Shown here: positions 17,619 through 26,361 of the stretch, one piece after another
How positions within the stretch are numbered: the first letter of the stretch is position 1
Layout of the letters: every line of letters starts with the position of its first letter
Source of the DNA: VXYK01 sp965221585
GTDB taxonomy: Bacteria > Actinomycetota > Acidimicrobiia > Acidimicrobiales > Aldehydirespiratoraceae
Direction of reading: 5' to 3'
Length of the DNA stretch: 64,000 bases
NCBI GenBank assembly: GCA_965221585.1
Contig: OZ244898.1
Span: 186,001 to 250,000 of the forward strand
Notes under the pieces: model-generated
What the model was told of the DNA's origin: nothing
Seen by the model: only the letters and a program-made list of their open reading frames with translations
Database searches by the model: none
Made by a program: the position numbers and the translations under genes

Positions 17619-18434
17619 GTGTCGTCAACCATTGATCACGGAACCACCCGCGATGGTCTGATCCAGATGCGTCGCCGATGGCGGCCCGCCGGCCCGGCAC
17701 GGGCGTCTGTCCTTTTGTTGCACGGAATAGCCGAACACAGCGGTCGCTATCAGCATGTGGGTGACCGGTTCGCCGCGGCTGGATTCGACACGGTCGGCAT
17801 TGATCACCGTGGTTACGGTCGCAGCGGCGGTCTTCGCGGTCATTGTGATTCTTGGTCACAGTTCTCCGACGATGTGCAGGATCAACTGTCGGAAGTTCGC
17901 AAGCTTGGTTTGCCGACCGTGCTTCTTGGCCATTCGCTCGGCGGACTGATGGCCACCCGTTACGTTGTCGATGATCGTCCTCAACCGGATCTTCTGGTGC
18001 TTTCAGGTCCGGCGCTCGGAGCGGAGATCCCGCTGCATCTGCGGTTGGCGGCTCCGCTGCTGGGTCGCCTGGTGCCGAGATTGGAGATCAAGGACGAGGG
18101 AGATCCCGCGTTGCTGTCGTCGGACCCCAAGGTCGGCGAGCTGTTCTACGCTGATCCGCTGCGGGTGCCGAATCCGACTGCGCGCATGGGTCTGGAGATC
18201 CTGCGTGCGATCTCGCAGGCGCGCGCAGGCATCGAGCGGGTGACGATGCCGACCCTTGTGCTCCACGGCGGCGACGATCGTCTGGTGCCTCCCGAGGCGT
18301 CGGAGATCTTCGAGACGCTGCCCAACGTGGAGCGGATCGTCTACCCGGGGCTTCGCCACGAGGTGTTCAACGAGCCCAGCGGCCCCGAGGTCATCGACCG
18401 AGTGATCACCTGGATCAACACCCACCTTGGTTAG
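17619..18434 (+). CDS. Alpha/beta hydrolase, monoacylglycerol-lipase-like
   Basis: 271 residues from a GTG with GAGAGG upstream. VLLLHGIAEHSGRYQHVGDR and DHRGYGRSGG are the oxyanion-hole region. The nucleophile is in LLGHSLGGLMA, the acid in LHGGDDRLVPPEA, and the histidine in YPGLRHEVFNEP. This set is characteristic of the serine aminopeptidase S33 / monoacylglycerol lipase family (compare Rv0183 of mycobacteria). It probably cleaves monoglycerides or lysophospholipids. It is third in the glnD operon-like run. Confidence 0.87.
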   Translation: MSSTIDHGTTRDGLIQMRRRWRPAGPARASVLLLHGIAEHSGRYQHVGDRFAAAGFDTVGIDHRGYGRSGGLRGHCDSWSQFSDDVQDQLSEVRKLGLPTVLLGHSLGGLMATRYVVDDRPQPDLLVLSGPALGAEIPLHLRLAAPLLGRLVPRLEIKDEGDPALLSSDPKVGELFYADPLRVPNPTARMGLEILRAISQARAGIERVTMPTLVLHGGDDRLVPPEASEIFETLPNVERIVYPGLRHEVFNEPSGPEVIDRVITWINTHLG

Positions 18435-18458
18435 GGCTGCTACCGGTACGCTGAAACT

Positions 18459-18896
18459 ATGCGACTACAACTGGCCCTCAACGTTGAAGACATCGACGAA
18501 GCCGTCGACTTCTACACGCGGTTGTTCGGGGTTGAACCCGCCAAGCGACGCGACGGCTACGCCAACTTCGCCATCGATGAACCACCACTGAAGCTGGTGC
18601 TCTTCGAGACAGCCGGTGCAGGAGGGACGATCAACCATCTTGGTGTTGAAACCGAGACCGAAGATGAAGTCTTCTCAGCGCAACAGCGTCTCGCCGCGGC
18701 GGGGCTTCGCACCACCGGGGTCGACGAGACGATGTGCTGCTTTGCCGACAAGACCGAGACCTGGGTCACCGATCCTGCGGGTGTCGAGTGGGAGTGGTAC
18801 GTCAAGTCCGGCGACAACGAGGTGCGCGAGAACATCGTGGTGGCGAACCCTGTCGCCGCCGAGCGCGAAGACTCGGCCTGCTGCGCGGTTGTCTAG
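18459..18896 (+). CDS. ArsI/CadI-family VOC metalloprotein
   Basis: 145 residues of a VOC (glyoxalase-fold) protein. Signatures are LQLALNVEDIDEAVDFYTRLFGVEPAKRR, GYANFAIDEPPLKLVL, NHLGVE and MCCFADK with the neighbouring Cys pair, then a Cys-rich tail SACCAVV. The closest described groups are CadI (cadmium-induced) and ArsI (C-As lyase that cleaves methylarsenite). Both bind metal through H, E and the vicinal cysteines. The ArsR-type regulator and arsenic transporters usual near arsI are absent. It overlaps the convergent amidotransferase gene by 4 bp. Confidence 0.85.
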   Translation: MRLQLALNVEDIDEAVDFYTRLFGVEPAKRRDGYANFAIDEPPLKLVLFETAGAGGTINHLGVETETEDEVFSAQQRLAAAGLRTTGVDETMCCFADKTETWVTDPAGVEWEWYVKSGDNEVRENIVVANPVAAEREDSACCAVV

Positions 18897-19609
18897 CCGG
18901 CGGCCGCGGCCATGAAATTGCGGTAGAGCTGTTCGGCGTCGGCCACGAAGTCGTTGATGTGTAGGTCGGCCTCGTCGGCCAGAGTGTCTAGGGAACCCGG
19001 TCCCAGCGTCGATTCGAGCGCGTTGCGGTAGGCCTCGATCTCGCCCCAGTTCCGCACCGTGTCGGGTTCCACCTCGACGTGGTACTGCATCGACCAGGCC
19101 AGCGGACCCACCCGCATTGCCTGAACTGCGCACACCGGCGAGCTGGCCAGAACGACAGCACCGTCCGGAGGTTCTGTCACGGCCACCGAATGCCACTGCA
19201 AGGCATGTTGGCGATCAGCCATGCCCGCGAAGATCGGATCGGTCCGGCCTTCGGGGGTCAGGTCGACCGGCAGCACCCCGATCTCGGGCGGGCGCTGTAG
19301 GTCACAGGTTCCTCCGAGAGCGTCGGCCAGAAGCTGATGGCCCAGACACACCCCTAGGAACGGCCGTTCAAGCTCGCACACCCAGTCGCGTATTGCCTGC
19401 TTCTCAGGGATAAGCCAGGGATGTTCCTCAACATCCCAGACATCCATCGGGCCGCCCATCACCCACAGAGCGTCGTAATCCTCGAGAGGAGGGATCGGCT
19501 CGCCCTCGTCAAGCTCCACCGCGGTCCAGTCGATCCCGTCGGCGCGCAGGTACTCCCTGAGCTGACCGGGATGCTCACAGTCGATGTGCTGAAAGACAAG
19601 CAGTCGCAC
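18893..19609 (-). CDS. Class I glutamine amidotransferase-like protein
   Basis: 238 residues. The nucleophile elbow is FLGVCLGHQLLADALGG (Cys-Gly-His), and the catalytic His/Glu are in MQYHVEVEPD. The N-terminus LLVFQHIDCEHPGQL and the MGGPMDVWD region are typical of stand-alone GATase1 proteins often labelled GMP-synthase-like. No synthase partner is next to it, so the glutamine-derived ammonia acceptor is unknown. Some relatives cleave gamma-glutamyl compounds. The gene is last in a minus-strand run with PAC2 and GNAT. Confidence 0.82.
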   Translation of the reverse strand: MRLLVFQHIDCEHPGQLREYLRADGIDWTAVELDEGEPIPPLEDYDALWVMGGPMDVWDVEEHPWLIPEKQAIRDWVCELERPFLGVCLGHQLLADALGGTCDLQRPPEIGVLPVDLTPEGRTDPIFAGMADRQHALQWHSVAVTEPPDGAVVLASSPVCAVQAMRVGPLAWSMQYHVEVEPDTVRNWGEIEAYRNALESTLGPGSLDTLADEADLHINDFVADAEQLYRNFMAAAAG

Positions 19610-19629
19610 AGCGCACCTGACCAGACCGG

Positions 19630-20544
19630 TCAGTCGTTGTCCCGCAGGAACTGTTCGACTTCTGCCAACAGCGTCTGAGGATCGTCGCTGAGGTCTGCGT
19701 CGTCGGACGGGGAGTTGCCGTCCCAGGCCTCCTCGAGATCGGCGACGTAGTCGGCGGTCTCGGAGTCCTCAGCGACGAGTTCATTGACCTGTCGTTCATA
19801 GGTCGCCGCGGCGATCTCCAGGTCGGTGGCGAACACCGATGTGCCGAGCAGCTTCGACACCCGCTGGACGAGGGCCAGTCCTGCTTTGGGCGACGGCGCA
19901 CCGGGAACGTAACTCGGAACCGCAGACCAAAGCGAAGCAGTCGGCAGACCTGCTTGATGGCATTGTGTGGCGAGCACGCCGACGATCCCGGTCGGTCCTT
20001 CGTAGCTCGACGGAGCCAGGTCCAAGTGGGTTCGAATCGATTCGTCCTCGCTCGCGCCGTAGACCTCGACGGGTCGACTGTGGGGCACGTCAGCCAGCAG
20101 CGCCCCCAGAGTGACGACCTGGCTGACCTCGAGTATCCGGGCGGTCTCAATGACCTGATCGCAGAACGTGCGCCAACGCAGTTGGGGTTCGAGCCCCACC
20201 AGCACCACGACGTCGCGTTCGCATTCGCCGACCACACAGGAACGGAACAGGTTGGACGGCCAACTCAGGGAGCGCCGGCGCTGGTGGTCGAGGTGAACCA
20301 GCGGGCGGCTGGTGGTGAAGTCGTAGAAGTACTCGGCGTCGATCTCGGCGAGGGCCGTGCCCTTCCATCTGTCCGCGAAATGTCGGGCCGCGATCGAGGC
20401 TGCGTCGCCGGCGTCGTTCCAGCCCTCGAAGGCGGTGATCAGCACCGGCGACCGAAGTGTCGGGGGTTTGGCCAACCAGTTGATGTGTGGAGGGGAATCG
20501 GCAGGGCTCGACACGCCATAGACCATATCTGAGAGCATGCGCAT
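19630..20544 (-). CDS. PAC2 family protein
   Basis: 304 residues. The segment LITAFEGWNDAGDAASIAARH and the later VVVLVGLEPQLRW and TLGALLADVPHSRPVEV are the signature of bacterial PAC2 (proteasome assembly chaperone 2 family) proteins, common in Actinobacteria. In Mycobacterium, PAC2 family members are thought to interact with proteasome-related functions, but their biochemical role is uncertain. An acidic tail (DDADLSDDPQ) ends the protein. The start could be at 20544 or a few codons inside. Confidence 0.85.
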   Translation of the reverse strand: MRMLSDMVYGVSSPADSPPHINWLAKPPTLRSPVLITAFEGWNDAGDAASIAARHFADRWKGTALAEIDAEYFYDFTTSRPLVHLDHQRRRSLSWPSNLFRSCVVGECERDVVVLVGLEPQLRWRTFCDQVIETARILEVSQVVTLGALLADVPHSRPVEVYGASEDESIRTHLDLAPSSYEGPTGIVGVLATQCHQAGLPTASLWSAVPSYVPGAPSPKAGLALVQRVSKLLGTSVFATDLEIAAATYERQVNELVAEDSETADYVADLEEAWDGNSPSDDADLSDDPQTLLAEVEQFLRDND

Positions 20545-20547
20545 ATT

Positions 20548-20579
20548 GCTCTACGGGCTGAGCGCTCTACGGGCTGAGC
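20548..20579. repeat. 16-bp perfect tandem duplication
   Basis: The 16-mer GCTCTACGGGCTGAGC occurs twice head to tail (20548-20563 and 20564-20579), with a partial third copy (GCGCTACGG). It fills the gap between the GNAT stop and the PAC2 start. It looks like replication slippage. It may extend the leader of the PAC2 mRNA, but no function is shown. Confidence 0.8.
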
Positions 20580-20582
20580 GCG

Positions 20583-21011
20583 CTACGGAGCAAAGCGATA
20601 GACGTTGGTTTGCCGCTGTTCGAAGCCGAGCTTCCGGTAGAGCCGGTTGGCGTCTTCGCGCGAGGGGCGCGAGGTCAGATCGACGCTCACCGTTCCGGCC
20701 GCGAGAGCCAGTGCAATCGCAGCTTCGTTGAGGCTGCGTCCGACTCCGGAACCGCGGGCTCCCTCATCGACGACGACATCCTCGATCCAGGCCCGCACAC
20801 CGGTGGGTATGCGAAAGAGCACGAGGGTGAGGGTTCCGACCACGCCCCGCTCGTCGCGGGCGATCAGCAGTCTCACCGCGTCGGAGTCGACGATCTCTTG
20901 GAGCTCGGCGGTGCCGGGAGGCGGGTTTGAGCTCGAGAGCTGCGGCACGAGGCGCGCCATCGCCTCAACGAGTTCATCGTCCACCTCGTCCGCTTCGTAG
21001 ATCTCAACCAC
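20583..21011 (-). CDS. GNAT family N-acetyltransferase
   Basis: 142 residues. The acetyl-CoA site is VVVDEGARGSGVGRSLNEAAI (Q/RxxGxG/A type: RGSGVG), preceded by AWIEDVV and followed by DANRLYRKLGFEQR. This is a complete small GNAT domain. The substrate (an amine on a metabolite, antibiotic or protein) cannot be inferred. It lies between tesB and PAC2 on the same strand, separated from PAC2 by 38 bp that hold a tandem repeat. Confidence 0.87.
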   Translation of the reverse strand: MVEIYEADEVDDELVEAMARLVPQLSSSNPPPGTAELQEIVDSDAVRLLIARDERGVVGTLTLVLFRIPTGVRAWIEDVVVDEGARGSGVGRSLNEAAIALALAAGTVSVDLTSRPSREDANRLYRKLGFEQRQTNVYRFAP

Positions 21012-21035
21012 TGCGCGACCTTGTTAGCAACACGC

Positions 21036-21899
21036 CTAGGAGCGTAGACGCTTACGGGAAATCTGGCGGATCAAACCCTCCTGCACCACATTGGCGATCA
21101 GGCGGCCGTCGTGGGTGAACACCCGTCCGATGGCGAGTCCTCTGGCTCCTGTCGAAGCAGGCGTGTACTGGTCGTACAGCAGCCATTCGTCCGCCCGGAA
21201 ACTTCCGTGGAACCACATCGCGTGGTCCAGGCTCGCCAACTGGATATCACCGACTTCGGAATTGGTTCCGTGGGGTAGCAGGGTCGTGTCGAGCAGGGTC
21301 ATGTCGGACGCGTACGTCAAAAGGCAGGTGTGCAGGACCTGATCGTCGGGGAGGCGCCCGTCGGCTCTGAACCACACCTGCTGCACGGGCGGGAGGGGCT
21401 CGCTGCGCTGAAAGGGACTGGCGGTTACGTAGCGAATATCGACGGGACGGCCGACCCCGGCGAACGGGTCGGGTATGCCCTGGGCCTGATAGCGCTCAGC
21501 TCGTGTGGGCAGCGAATCCGCGGCGACGACTTCGGGCATGGAGTCGAAGAACTCGAGCCCGTCCTCAAGAACCTGGAACGATGCCTGCAGATTGAAGATG
21601 GCCCGCCCGTGTTGGATGGCGACCACCCGGCGGGTGGTGAAGCTCCGGCCGTCACGGATGCGATCGACCTCGTACAGCACCGGCACTGTCGGGTCGCCCG
21701 GACGCAGGAAGTATGCGTGCAGTGAATGCACGCCGCGGTCTGCCTCGACCGTTCGTGCCGCTGCGACCAGCGCCTGCCCCGCAACCTGCCCGCCGAAGAT
21801 CCGCTGGCGGTTCTCGTCCGGAGACACGCCCCGAAAGACGTTGACCTCGATCACCTCGAGGTCGAGGAGCTTCACCAGTGCGTCGACGTCGTCCTGCAT
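21036..21899 (-). CDS. tesB: Acyl-CoA thioesterase II (TesB family)
   Basis: 287 residues from the ATG at 21899, chosen because an upstream ATG adds only 10 residues. It is a double hotdog protein with NVFRGVSPDENRQRIFGGQVAGQAL and HSLHAYFLRPGD in the first half, and SLDHAMWFHGSFRADEWLLY in the second, containing the catalytic Asp of the Asp/Thr/Gln triad. It hydrolyses medium/long-chain acyl-CoA to free fatty acid and CoA. Divergent from the GtrA-family gene. Confidence 0.92.
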   Translation of the reverse strand: MQDDVDALVKLLDLEVIEVNVFRGVSPDENRQRIFGGQVAGQALVAAARTVEADRGVHSLHAYFLRPGDPTVPVLYEVDRIRDGRSFTTRRVVAIQHGRAIFNLQASFQVLEDGLEFFDSMPEVVAADSLPTRAERYQAQGIPDPFAGVGRPVDIRYVTASPFQRSEPLPPVQQVWFRADGRLPDDQVLHTCLLTYASDMTLLDTTLLPHGTNSEVGDIQLASLDHAMWFHGSFRADEWLLYDQYTPASTGARGLAIGRVFTHDGRLIANVVQEGLIRQISRKRLRS

Positions 21900-21952
21900 G
21901 CCCCTATCTTGCTCTGATGTCGACGGCAAGCGGCGCGAACGGTAGCGAAACG

Positions 21953-22432
21953 ATGCGAGTATCCTCTCAAGCCATGCCCGTCATCAACCGAGCGGTGATC
22001 GTCAGGACCGTGGCGGAGCACTGGCGCAAGGCACTGAGGTATTGCGCAGTCTCGGTGGTCAACGTGGTCGTCGGGCTGAGCACGCTGGCGTTCGCCCTCG
22101 AGATTCTCGACTTCAGTCCGGTGGTCGCCAACCTCACGGCTTGGATGGTGAGCACCGGTCCCGCCTATCTGCTGAGCCGCTACTGGGTCTGGCAACAGCT
22201 CGGGGCCAACAGTGTCAAGTCTGAGATCGCGCCGTTCTGGATCATTGCGGGAATCGGTCTGGCGCTCTCGAGCGTCACGATCGGAGTGCTCGGAATGATC
22301 ACCGACCACACGCTGATTCTGCTGGCGGGCACAATCGTTGCCTACGGACCTGTCTGGGTTGCGAAGTACCTGGTGTTGGACGGCCTGCTGTGGCCCAAGG
22401 CCGGCGAGAAGCCGGTCGCGGAGGTCGCCTGA
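21953..22432 (+). CDS. GtrA-like four-helix membrane protein
   Basis: About 159 residues, with four transmembrane helices. Motifs include LRYCAVSVVNVVVGLSTL, a NLTAWMVSTGPAYLLSRYWVW segment typical of GtrA (the [ST]xPAYxxNRxWVF region), and a last helix VAYGPVWVAKYLVLD. GtrA-family proteins act in the flipping or transfer of polyprenyl-linked sugars. The start is uncertain: ATGs at 21917, 21953 and 21974 are possible; none has a strong ribosome-binding site. The stop codon abuts the next gene's GTG, so they are translationally coupled. Confidence 0.8.
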   Translation: MRVSSQAMPVINRAVIVRTVAEHWRKALRYCAVSVVNVVVGLSTLAFALEILDFSPVVANLTAWMVSTGPAYLLSRYWVWQQLGANSVKSEIAPFWIIAGIGLALSSVTIGVLGMITDHTLILLAGTIVAYGPVWVAKYLVLDGLLWPKAGEKPVAEVA

Positions 22433-23077
22433 GTGGACCCTGAACTGCTCGCCAGCGCCCGGGCCGCGCGCGGATTCATGCCGCCGGACGAGGGTCTGGC
22501 CCTGTACGAAGCGGCCTCAGCAGTCGGCGTGCCCGGGCCGTTCCTGGAAGTGGGGAGCTACTGCGGGAAGTCCGCGGTCTATCTCGGTGCCGCGGCCCGC
22601 TTGACGAATCGTGTGTTGTTCGCGCTGGACCACCACCGCGGATCCGAGGAGAACCAGCCGGGTTGGGAGCACCACGAGCCGGACCTCGTCGACCCCGAGA
22701 CCAACAAGATCGACACGCTAGGCACCTTTCGCAGGACGATCCACGATGCCGGTCTGGAAGCGACAGTGGTGGCGGTCGTCGGCGATTCGGTGACGGTCGG
22801 TTCGGTCTGGACCACGCCGCTGGCGCTGCTGTTCATCGACGGCGGGCACGGTCGTGAACCGGCCCACCGCGACTTCGAGACCTGGGTGCCCCATGTCGTC
22901 GTTGGGGGCACGCTGCTGATCCACGATGTGTTCCCTGATCCGTCGGACGGCGGCCGACCGCCCTATGAGATCTATTGCAGGGCACTCGACTCGGGGGCCT
23001 TCGAGGAGATCAGTGCCACCGGTTCGCTGCGGGTGCTTCGCCGCACGCTTGGGCCGGATCAGCCAGGGCCGGACTAG
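22433..23077 (+). CDS. Class I SAM-dependent methyltransferase (family 24)
   Basis: 214 residues from a GTG directly after the GtrA stop. PFLEVGSYCGKSAVYLGAAA is motif I. The region ALDHHRGSEENQPGWEHHEP is a family feature, with a DHHRG metal-like cluster. LLFIDGGHGREPAHRDFETW and GGTLLIHDVF complete the site. It is related to the protein at 13811-14560. The link with GtrA and the nearby GT4 cluster suggests action on an envelope saccharide or lipid, but this is inference. Confidence 0.8.
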   Translation: MDPELLASARAARGFMPPDEGLALYEAASAVGVPGPFLEVGSYCGKSAVYLGAAARLTNRVLFALDHHRGSEENQPGWEHHEPDLVDPETNKIDTLGTFRRTIHDAGLEATVVAVVGDSVTVGSVWTTPLALLFIDGGHGREPAHRDFETWVPHVVVGGTLLIHDVFPDPSDGGRPPYEIYCRALDSGAFEEISATGSLRVLRRTLGPDQPGPD

Positions 23078-23083
23078 CTCGGC

Positions 23084-24154
23084 TCAGGTCGGGTTGGAGA
23101 CGCCGGAGTCGACCGGATCGATGTCGATGATCGGCGGCAGGAAACGGTGGTCCGAGAACAGCTTCGCGGCCGGGCTCGAACCCTCGATCGCCTCCGCGGC
23201 CAGCAGAACAGCTGCCGCTGAGTAGGTGGAGCGTTCACCGGGCGGGAACATCGTCAGTTCGGAGTGGACCATGCCGGTGATGTAGCGACCGTCCGGTTCG
23301 CGCAGCTTCTGAGCTGCGGTGAACAAGCGAATCGCCGTGGCATAGTCGCCGACGCCAAGGTGGGCGATGGCACACTCGCAGGTCTCGGCCGTGGTGACCC
23401 AGGGACGGTCGCTGACACAGCGGATGCCCTCGTCACCCAGGTTGAAAGTGGCGAACCGTTCGGCGAGATGAAGCCGTCCTGCTTCGCCGCTGATCACGCC
23501 CGACAGCACGGGGTAGTACCAGTCCATCGCCCAGCGGTGTTTGGGCGAGAACGCCTCGTCGCGTTCATTGCGGATCACATGGGCGAGCTGCGCCACCGAC
23601 AGTTCCCAGTCGGGACGTTCGTGGCGGAGTTCCTCGGCGATGGCCACGGCACAGCGCAGGCTGTGAGCGATCGAGGACGAACCGGTCAACAGCGCGAAGG
23701 GCCATGGCGTGCCGTCGGGGTGGCGGGCCCAGAGGATCTCGCCGCGGGGCTGTTGCAGATCCAGCACGAAGTCGATGGCCCGCTCGACCACAGGCCACAT
23801 CGTCTCGAGGTAGCCGAGGTCGCGGAAGTGCAGGTAGTGATGCCAAACCCCAGTCGCCACGTAGGCGATGACGTTGGCGTCGAGTTTGTCCTGTTCGACC
23901 TCGTGTTCGAGGTAGTACTGATGCCAGGATCCGTCAGGTCTCTGGGAGTCGACGAGCCACTGATAAGCGGCCTCAGCCTCGCTTCGGTGATCGCCGACGA
24001 CCAGTGCCATTGCCGCTTCAACATGGTTCCAGGGATCGGCGTGACCGCCGGGGAACCAGGGGATCATGCCCGATGGAAGCTGCCACTCGGCGATGTGGTC
24101 GGCGGTCTGTCGGATCTGTTCGGCGGACAGGACGCCGCGGATCTCAGGTAGCAC
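23084..24154 (-). CDS. (Alpha/alpha)-barrel protein of the prenyltransferase/terpene-cyclase-like superfamily
   Basis: About 356 residues. I take the GTG at 24154 as start because it overlaps the end of the methyltransferase gene by 11 bp. The sequence is mostly helical and has repeated units such as AYQWLVDSQRPDGSWHQYY and LREPDGRYITGMVH. These are QxxDGSW-like repeats found in prenyltransferase beta subunits, squalene cyclases and some (alpha/alpha)6 glycosidases. It is encoded with a methyltransferase and a GT4 glycosyltransferase, a combination I recall from other actinobacteria without an assigned function. Enzyme activity is not established. Confidence 0.65.
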   Translation of the reverse strand: MLPEIRGVLSAEQIRQTADHIAEWQLPSGMIPWFPGGHADPWNHVEAAMALVVGDHRSEAEAAYQWLVDSQRPDGSWHQYYLEHEVEQDKLDANVIAYVATGVWHHYLHFRDLGYLETMWPVVERAIDFVLDLQQPRGEILWARHPDGTPWPFALLTGSSSIAHSLRCAVAIAEELRHERPDWELSVAQLAHVIRNERDEAFSPKHRWAMDWYYPVLSGVISGEAGRLHLAERFATFNLGDEGIRCVSDRPWVTTAETCECAIAHLGVGDYATAIRLFTAAQKLREPDGRYITGMVHSELTMFPPGERSTYSAAAVLLAAEAIEGSSPAAKLFSDHRFLPPIIDIDPVDSGVSNPT

Positions 24155-24965
24155 GAGCAACCTCTCGGGTAACGGACGAATGATGAAGAGGAGGTTCTGC
24201 TGCGATAGTCGGCGTCCCGACTGCTGCAGGCACCGCAGCGGTGACCGGCACCTCGGCGTAGACAACGAGGCTCTTGCCGAGCACCGGGTTGAGGATCTTC
24301 TCGGCCGTGCGTGTCAACCACGGCGCCTTGACGATGTCCCATTCGAGCAGCTTGTGGTAGTTCCGCACAGAGAAGTTGTCCTCGATCTCGTTGTTGACAC
24401 CGACTGCGCAGCGAAGCCACCAGTAAGGGGAGTGCAGGGCGTGAGTGCGGTGAGAGACCGTAGGTTCGAAGCCGGCAGTACGCAATTTCTGGCGCACTTC
24501 TTTCTCGGTGTAGATCCGCACATGCCCGCCCACCGCCGCGGGAGCGTGGTAGTCGGAGCTGATCTTCCAGCAGATCTTCTCGGGCAGCCAGGCCGGGACG
24601 GTCACCGCCAAAGTCCCGTTGGGTTTCAGCACCCGGAGGAGTTCAACGAAGGCGGCGTCGTCGTCAGGTACGTGTTCAAGGACTTCGGAGGCGATGACTT
24701 TGTCGAAGCTGTGATCGGCGAACGGCAGAGTGGTGCCGTCTCCCTGTACCACCGTGTGGCTGAGGTGGGCGTCGAACAGTCCGTCCTCTATGAGCAGGGG
24801 TGCGGTGTTGCGGATGGACTCGAGCTCTGCGAGGGCCATGTCGCAACTGACGACATCAGCGCCTCGAGCGAGCGCCTCATAGGTGTGTCGGCCGAAACCG
24901 CAGCCGAGGTCCAGCAACCGGTCGCCCGCGCGCAGGTCGAATCGGTCGTAGTCGACGGTCAGCAT
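24144..24965 (-). CDS. Class I SAM-dependent methyltransferase
   Basis: 273 residues from the ATG at 24965, which overlaps the GT4 stop by one base (TGATG). Motif I is DRLLDLGCGFGRHTYEALARG, motif II VVSCDMAL, motif III FDKVIASEVLEHVPDDDAAF, then LLRVLKPNGTLAVTVP. This is a Methyltransf_11-type fold, with a C-terminal extension of about 60 residues. It is the middle gene of a GT4-methyltransferase-barrel operon, so the acceptor is probably a glycan or a lipid-linked sugar (inference). Confidence 0.85.
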   Translation of the reverse strand: MLTVDYDRFDLRAGDRLLDLGCGFGRHTYEALARGADVVSCDMALAELESIRNTAPLLIEDGLFDAHLSHTVVQGDGTTLPFADHSFDKVIASEVLEHVPDDDAAFVELLRVLKPNGTLAVTVPAWLPEKICWKISSDYHAPAAVGGHVRIYTEKEVRQKLRTAGFEPTVSHRTHALHSPYWWLRCAVGVNNEIEDNFSVRNYHKLLEWDIVKAPWLTRTAEKILNPVLGKSLVVYAEVPVTAAVPAAVGTPTIAAEPPLHHSSVTREVARAT

Positions 24966-26245
24966 CAGGCGATGCCTTGTTCCTGCGTTTCGAGCACTGC
25001 GCGGTACTGATCCACGGTGCGTTGCGCAGTGTGACGCCACGACCACTGATCGATGACCCTCTGTCGGCCTTGAGCGCCAACCTTGGCTCGCAGTTCCGGG
25101 TTCTCCAGGGCTTCGCGGATCGTTGAGGCCAGGGCTTCGCTGTTGCCCGGCTCGGTGAGGAAGCAGGTCTCGTTGTGGTTCCCGGCTACCTCTGGAAGCG
25201 CGCCGCCGGTCGTGGCGACGAGTGGAACGCCGCACGACATCGCTTCGATCGCCGGCAGAGAGAAGCCTTCATACAGCGACGGAACGATGGCAAGCTCGGC
25301 TTCGCTGTAGAGCTCGACGATGCGGCTGTCAGCCACACCGGACACGAACTCGACGCAGTCATCGAGCCCCAGTCGGGTCATGACCGTGCTGGCGTGGCTG
25401 TCGGGTCGCCGTTTGCCGATGATGGTCAGTTCGATGTGCCGTTCGGTGCGCAGCTTGGCGACGGCCTCAAGAAGGAATCGGAGCCCTTTCATGGCCACAT
25501 CGGCTGATGCGGTGGTCACCAGGTGGCCTTCACGGCGCTGGACGCCGCTCACGGGCAGGAACAGGTCGGGGTCGACGCCGACGGGCACCACATGCAGCCG
25601 CTCGGGGTCGATTCCGTAGTCGGCGCTGATGTCGCTCTTCGACGACTCGGACACGGTCATCAGTCGAGGCATCTGCCGGGCGACTCTGCGCTGCATCTTG
25701 GTGAAGGAGTACCAGCGCCTCTTTCCGAACCTCTCCCAAGCTGTGCGGGCATGCTCGAGTTCGAGTTTGCGGTCGACGGTGATCGGATGGTGGATCGTTT
25801 CGAGGATCGGCCAACCTTCCTGTTGAAGCTTGAGCAGGCCCCACCCCAGTGTCTGGTTGTCGTGGATGAGGTCGAACTCGTGGCGACGATGCCGGAGATG
25901 GCGCCATGCCCGCAGGCTGAAGGCCATGGGTTCAGAGAAGTTGCCGGTGCCGAACGAGAGGTGCTCGGCGACATCGGTCCAGTCCTTCCACTCCCAGACC
26001 CGTGGCTTGCGCATGGGATGCGGGTCGCTCCAGATGTCGAGACTGGGCAGTTCGATGAGCGGGACTCGTTCGTCGAGGACGGGGTAGGGGGGGCCGCCCA
26101 ACACCTCGACATGGTGTCCGAGGTCGACGAGCGCTTTGCTCAGGTGACGGACATAGACGCCCTGTCCTCCCACATGGGGCTTCCCGCGATAGGTCAACAG
26201 TGCGATGCGGAGGGCGCGGTCACTCGGATTCTGCGCCTTGGCCAT
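24965..26245 (-). CDS. Family 4 glycosyltransferase
   Basis: 426 residues from the ATG at 26245. A longer open frame upstream is not supported by family features. IALLTYRGKPHVGGQGVYVR carries the GGxxxY donor-site loop of GT4 enzymes. The C-terminal half has FVSGVADSRIVELYSEAELA and PSLYEGFSLPAIEAMSCGVPLV, with the E-x7-E motif. It ends with EALENPELRAKVGAQGRQR. Such enzymes transfer sugar from a nucleotide donor in the cytosol. First gene of the three-gene operon. Confidence 0.9.
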   Translation of the reverse strand: MAKAQNPSDRALRIALLTYRGKPHVGGQGVYVRHLSKALVDLGHHVEVLGGPPYPVLDERVPLIELPSLDIWSDPHPMRKPRVWEWKDWTDVAEHLSFGTGNFSEPMAFSLRAWRHLRHRRHEFDLIHDNQTLGWGLLKLQQEGWPILETIHHPITVDRKLELEHARTAWERFGKRRWYSFTKMQRRVARQMPRLMTVSESSKSDISADYGIDPERLHVVPVGVDPDLFLPVSGVQRREGHLVTTASADVAMKGLRFLLEAVAKLRTERHIELTIIGKRRPDSHASTVMTRLGLDDCVEFVSGVADSRIVELYSEAELAIVPSLYEGFSLPAIEAMSCGVPLVATTGGALPEVAGNHNETCFLTEPGNSEALASTIREALENPELRAKVGAQGRQRVIDQWSWRHTAQRTVDQYRAVLETQEQGIA

Positions 26246-26361
26246 GGATGAAACACACTTCCGCGGACGATTATCGGACCTTGAATAATGCCCAAGTATT
26301 CGCCTTTTCCCTACCCCGCGTGACCTGCGGCACGATTCGAACCGACCCGGTGAGTCGCCCG

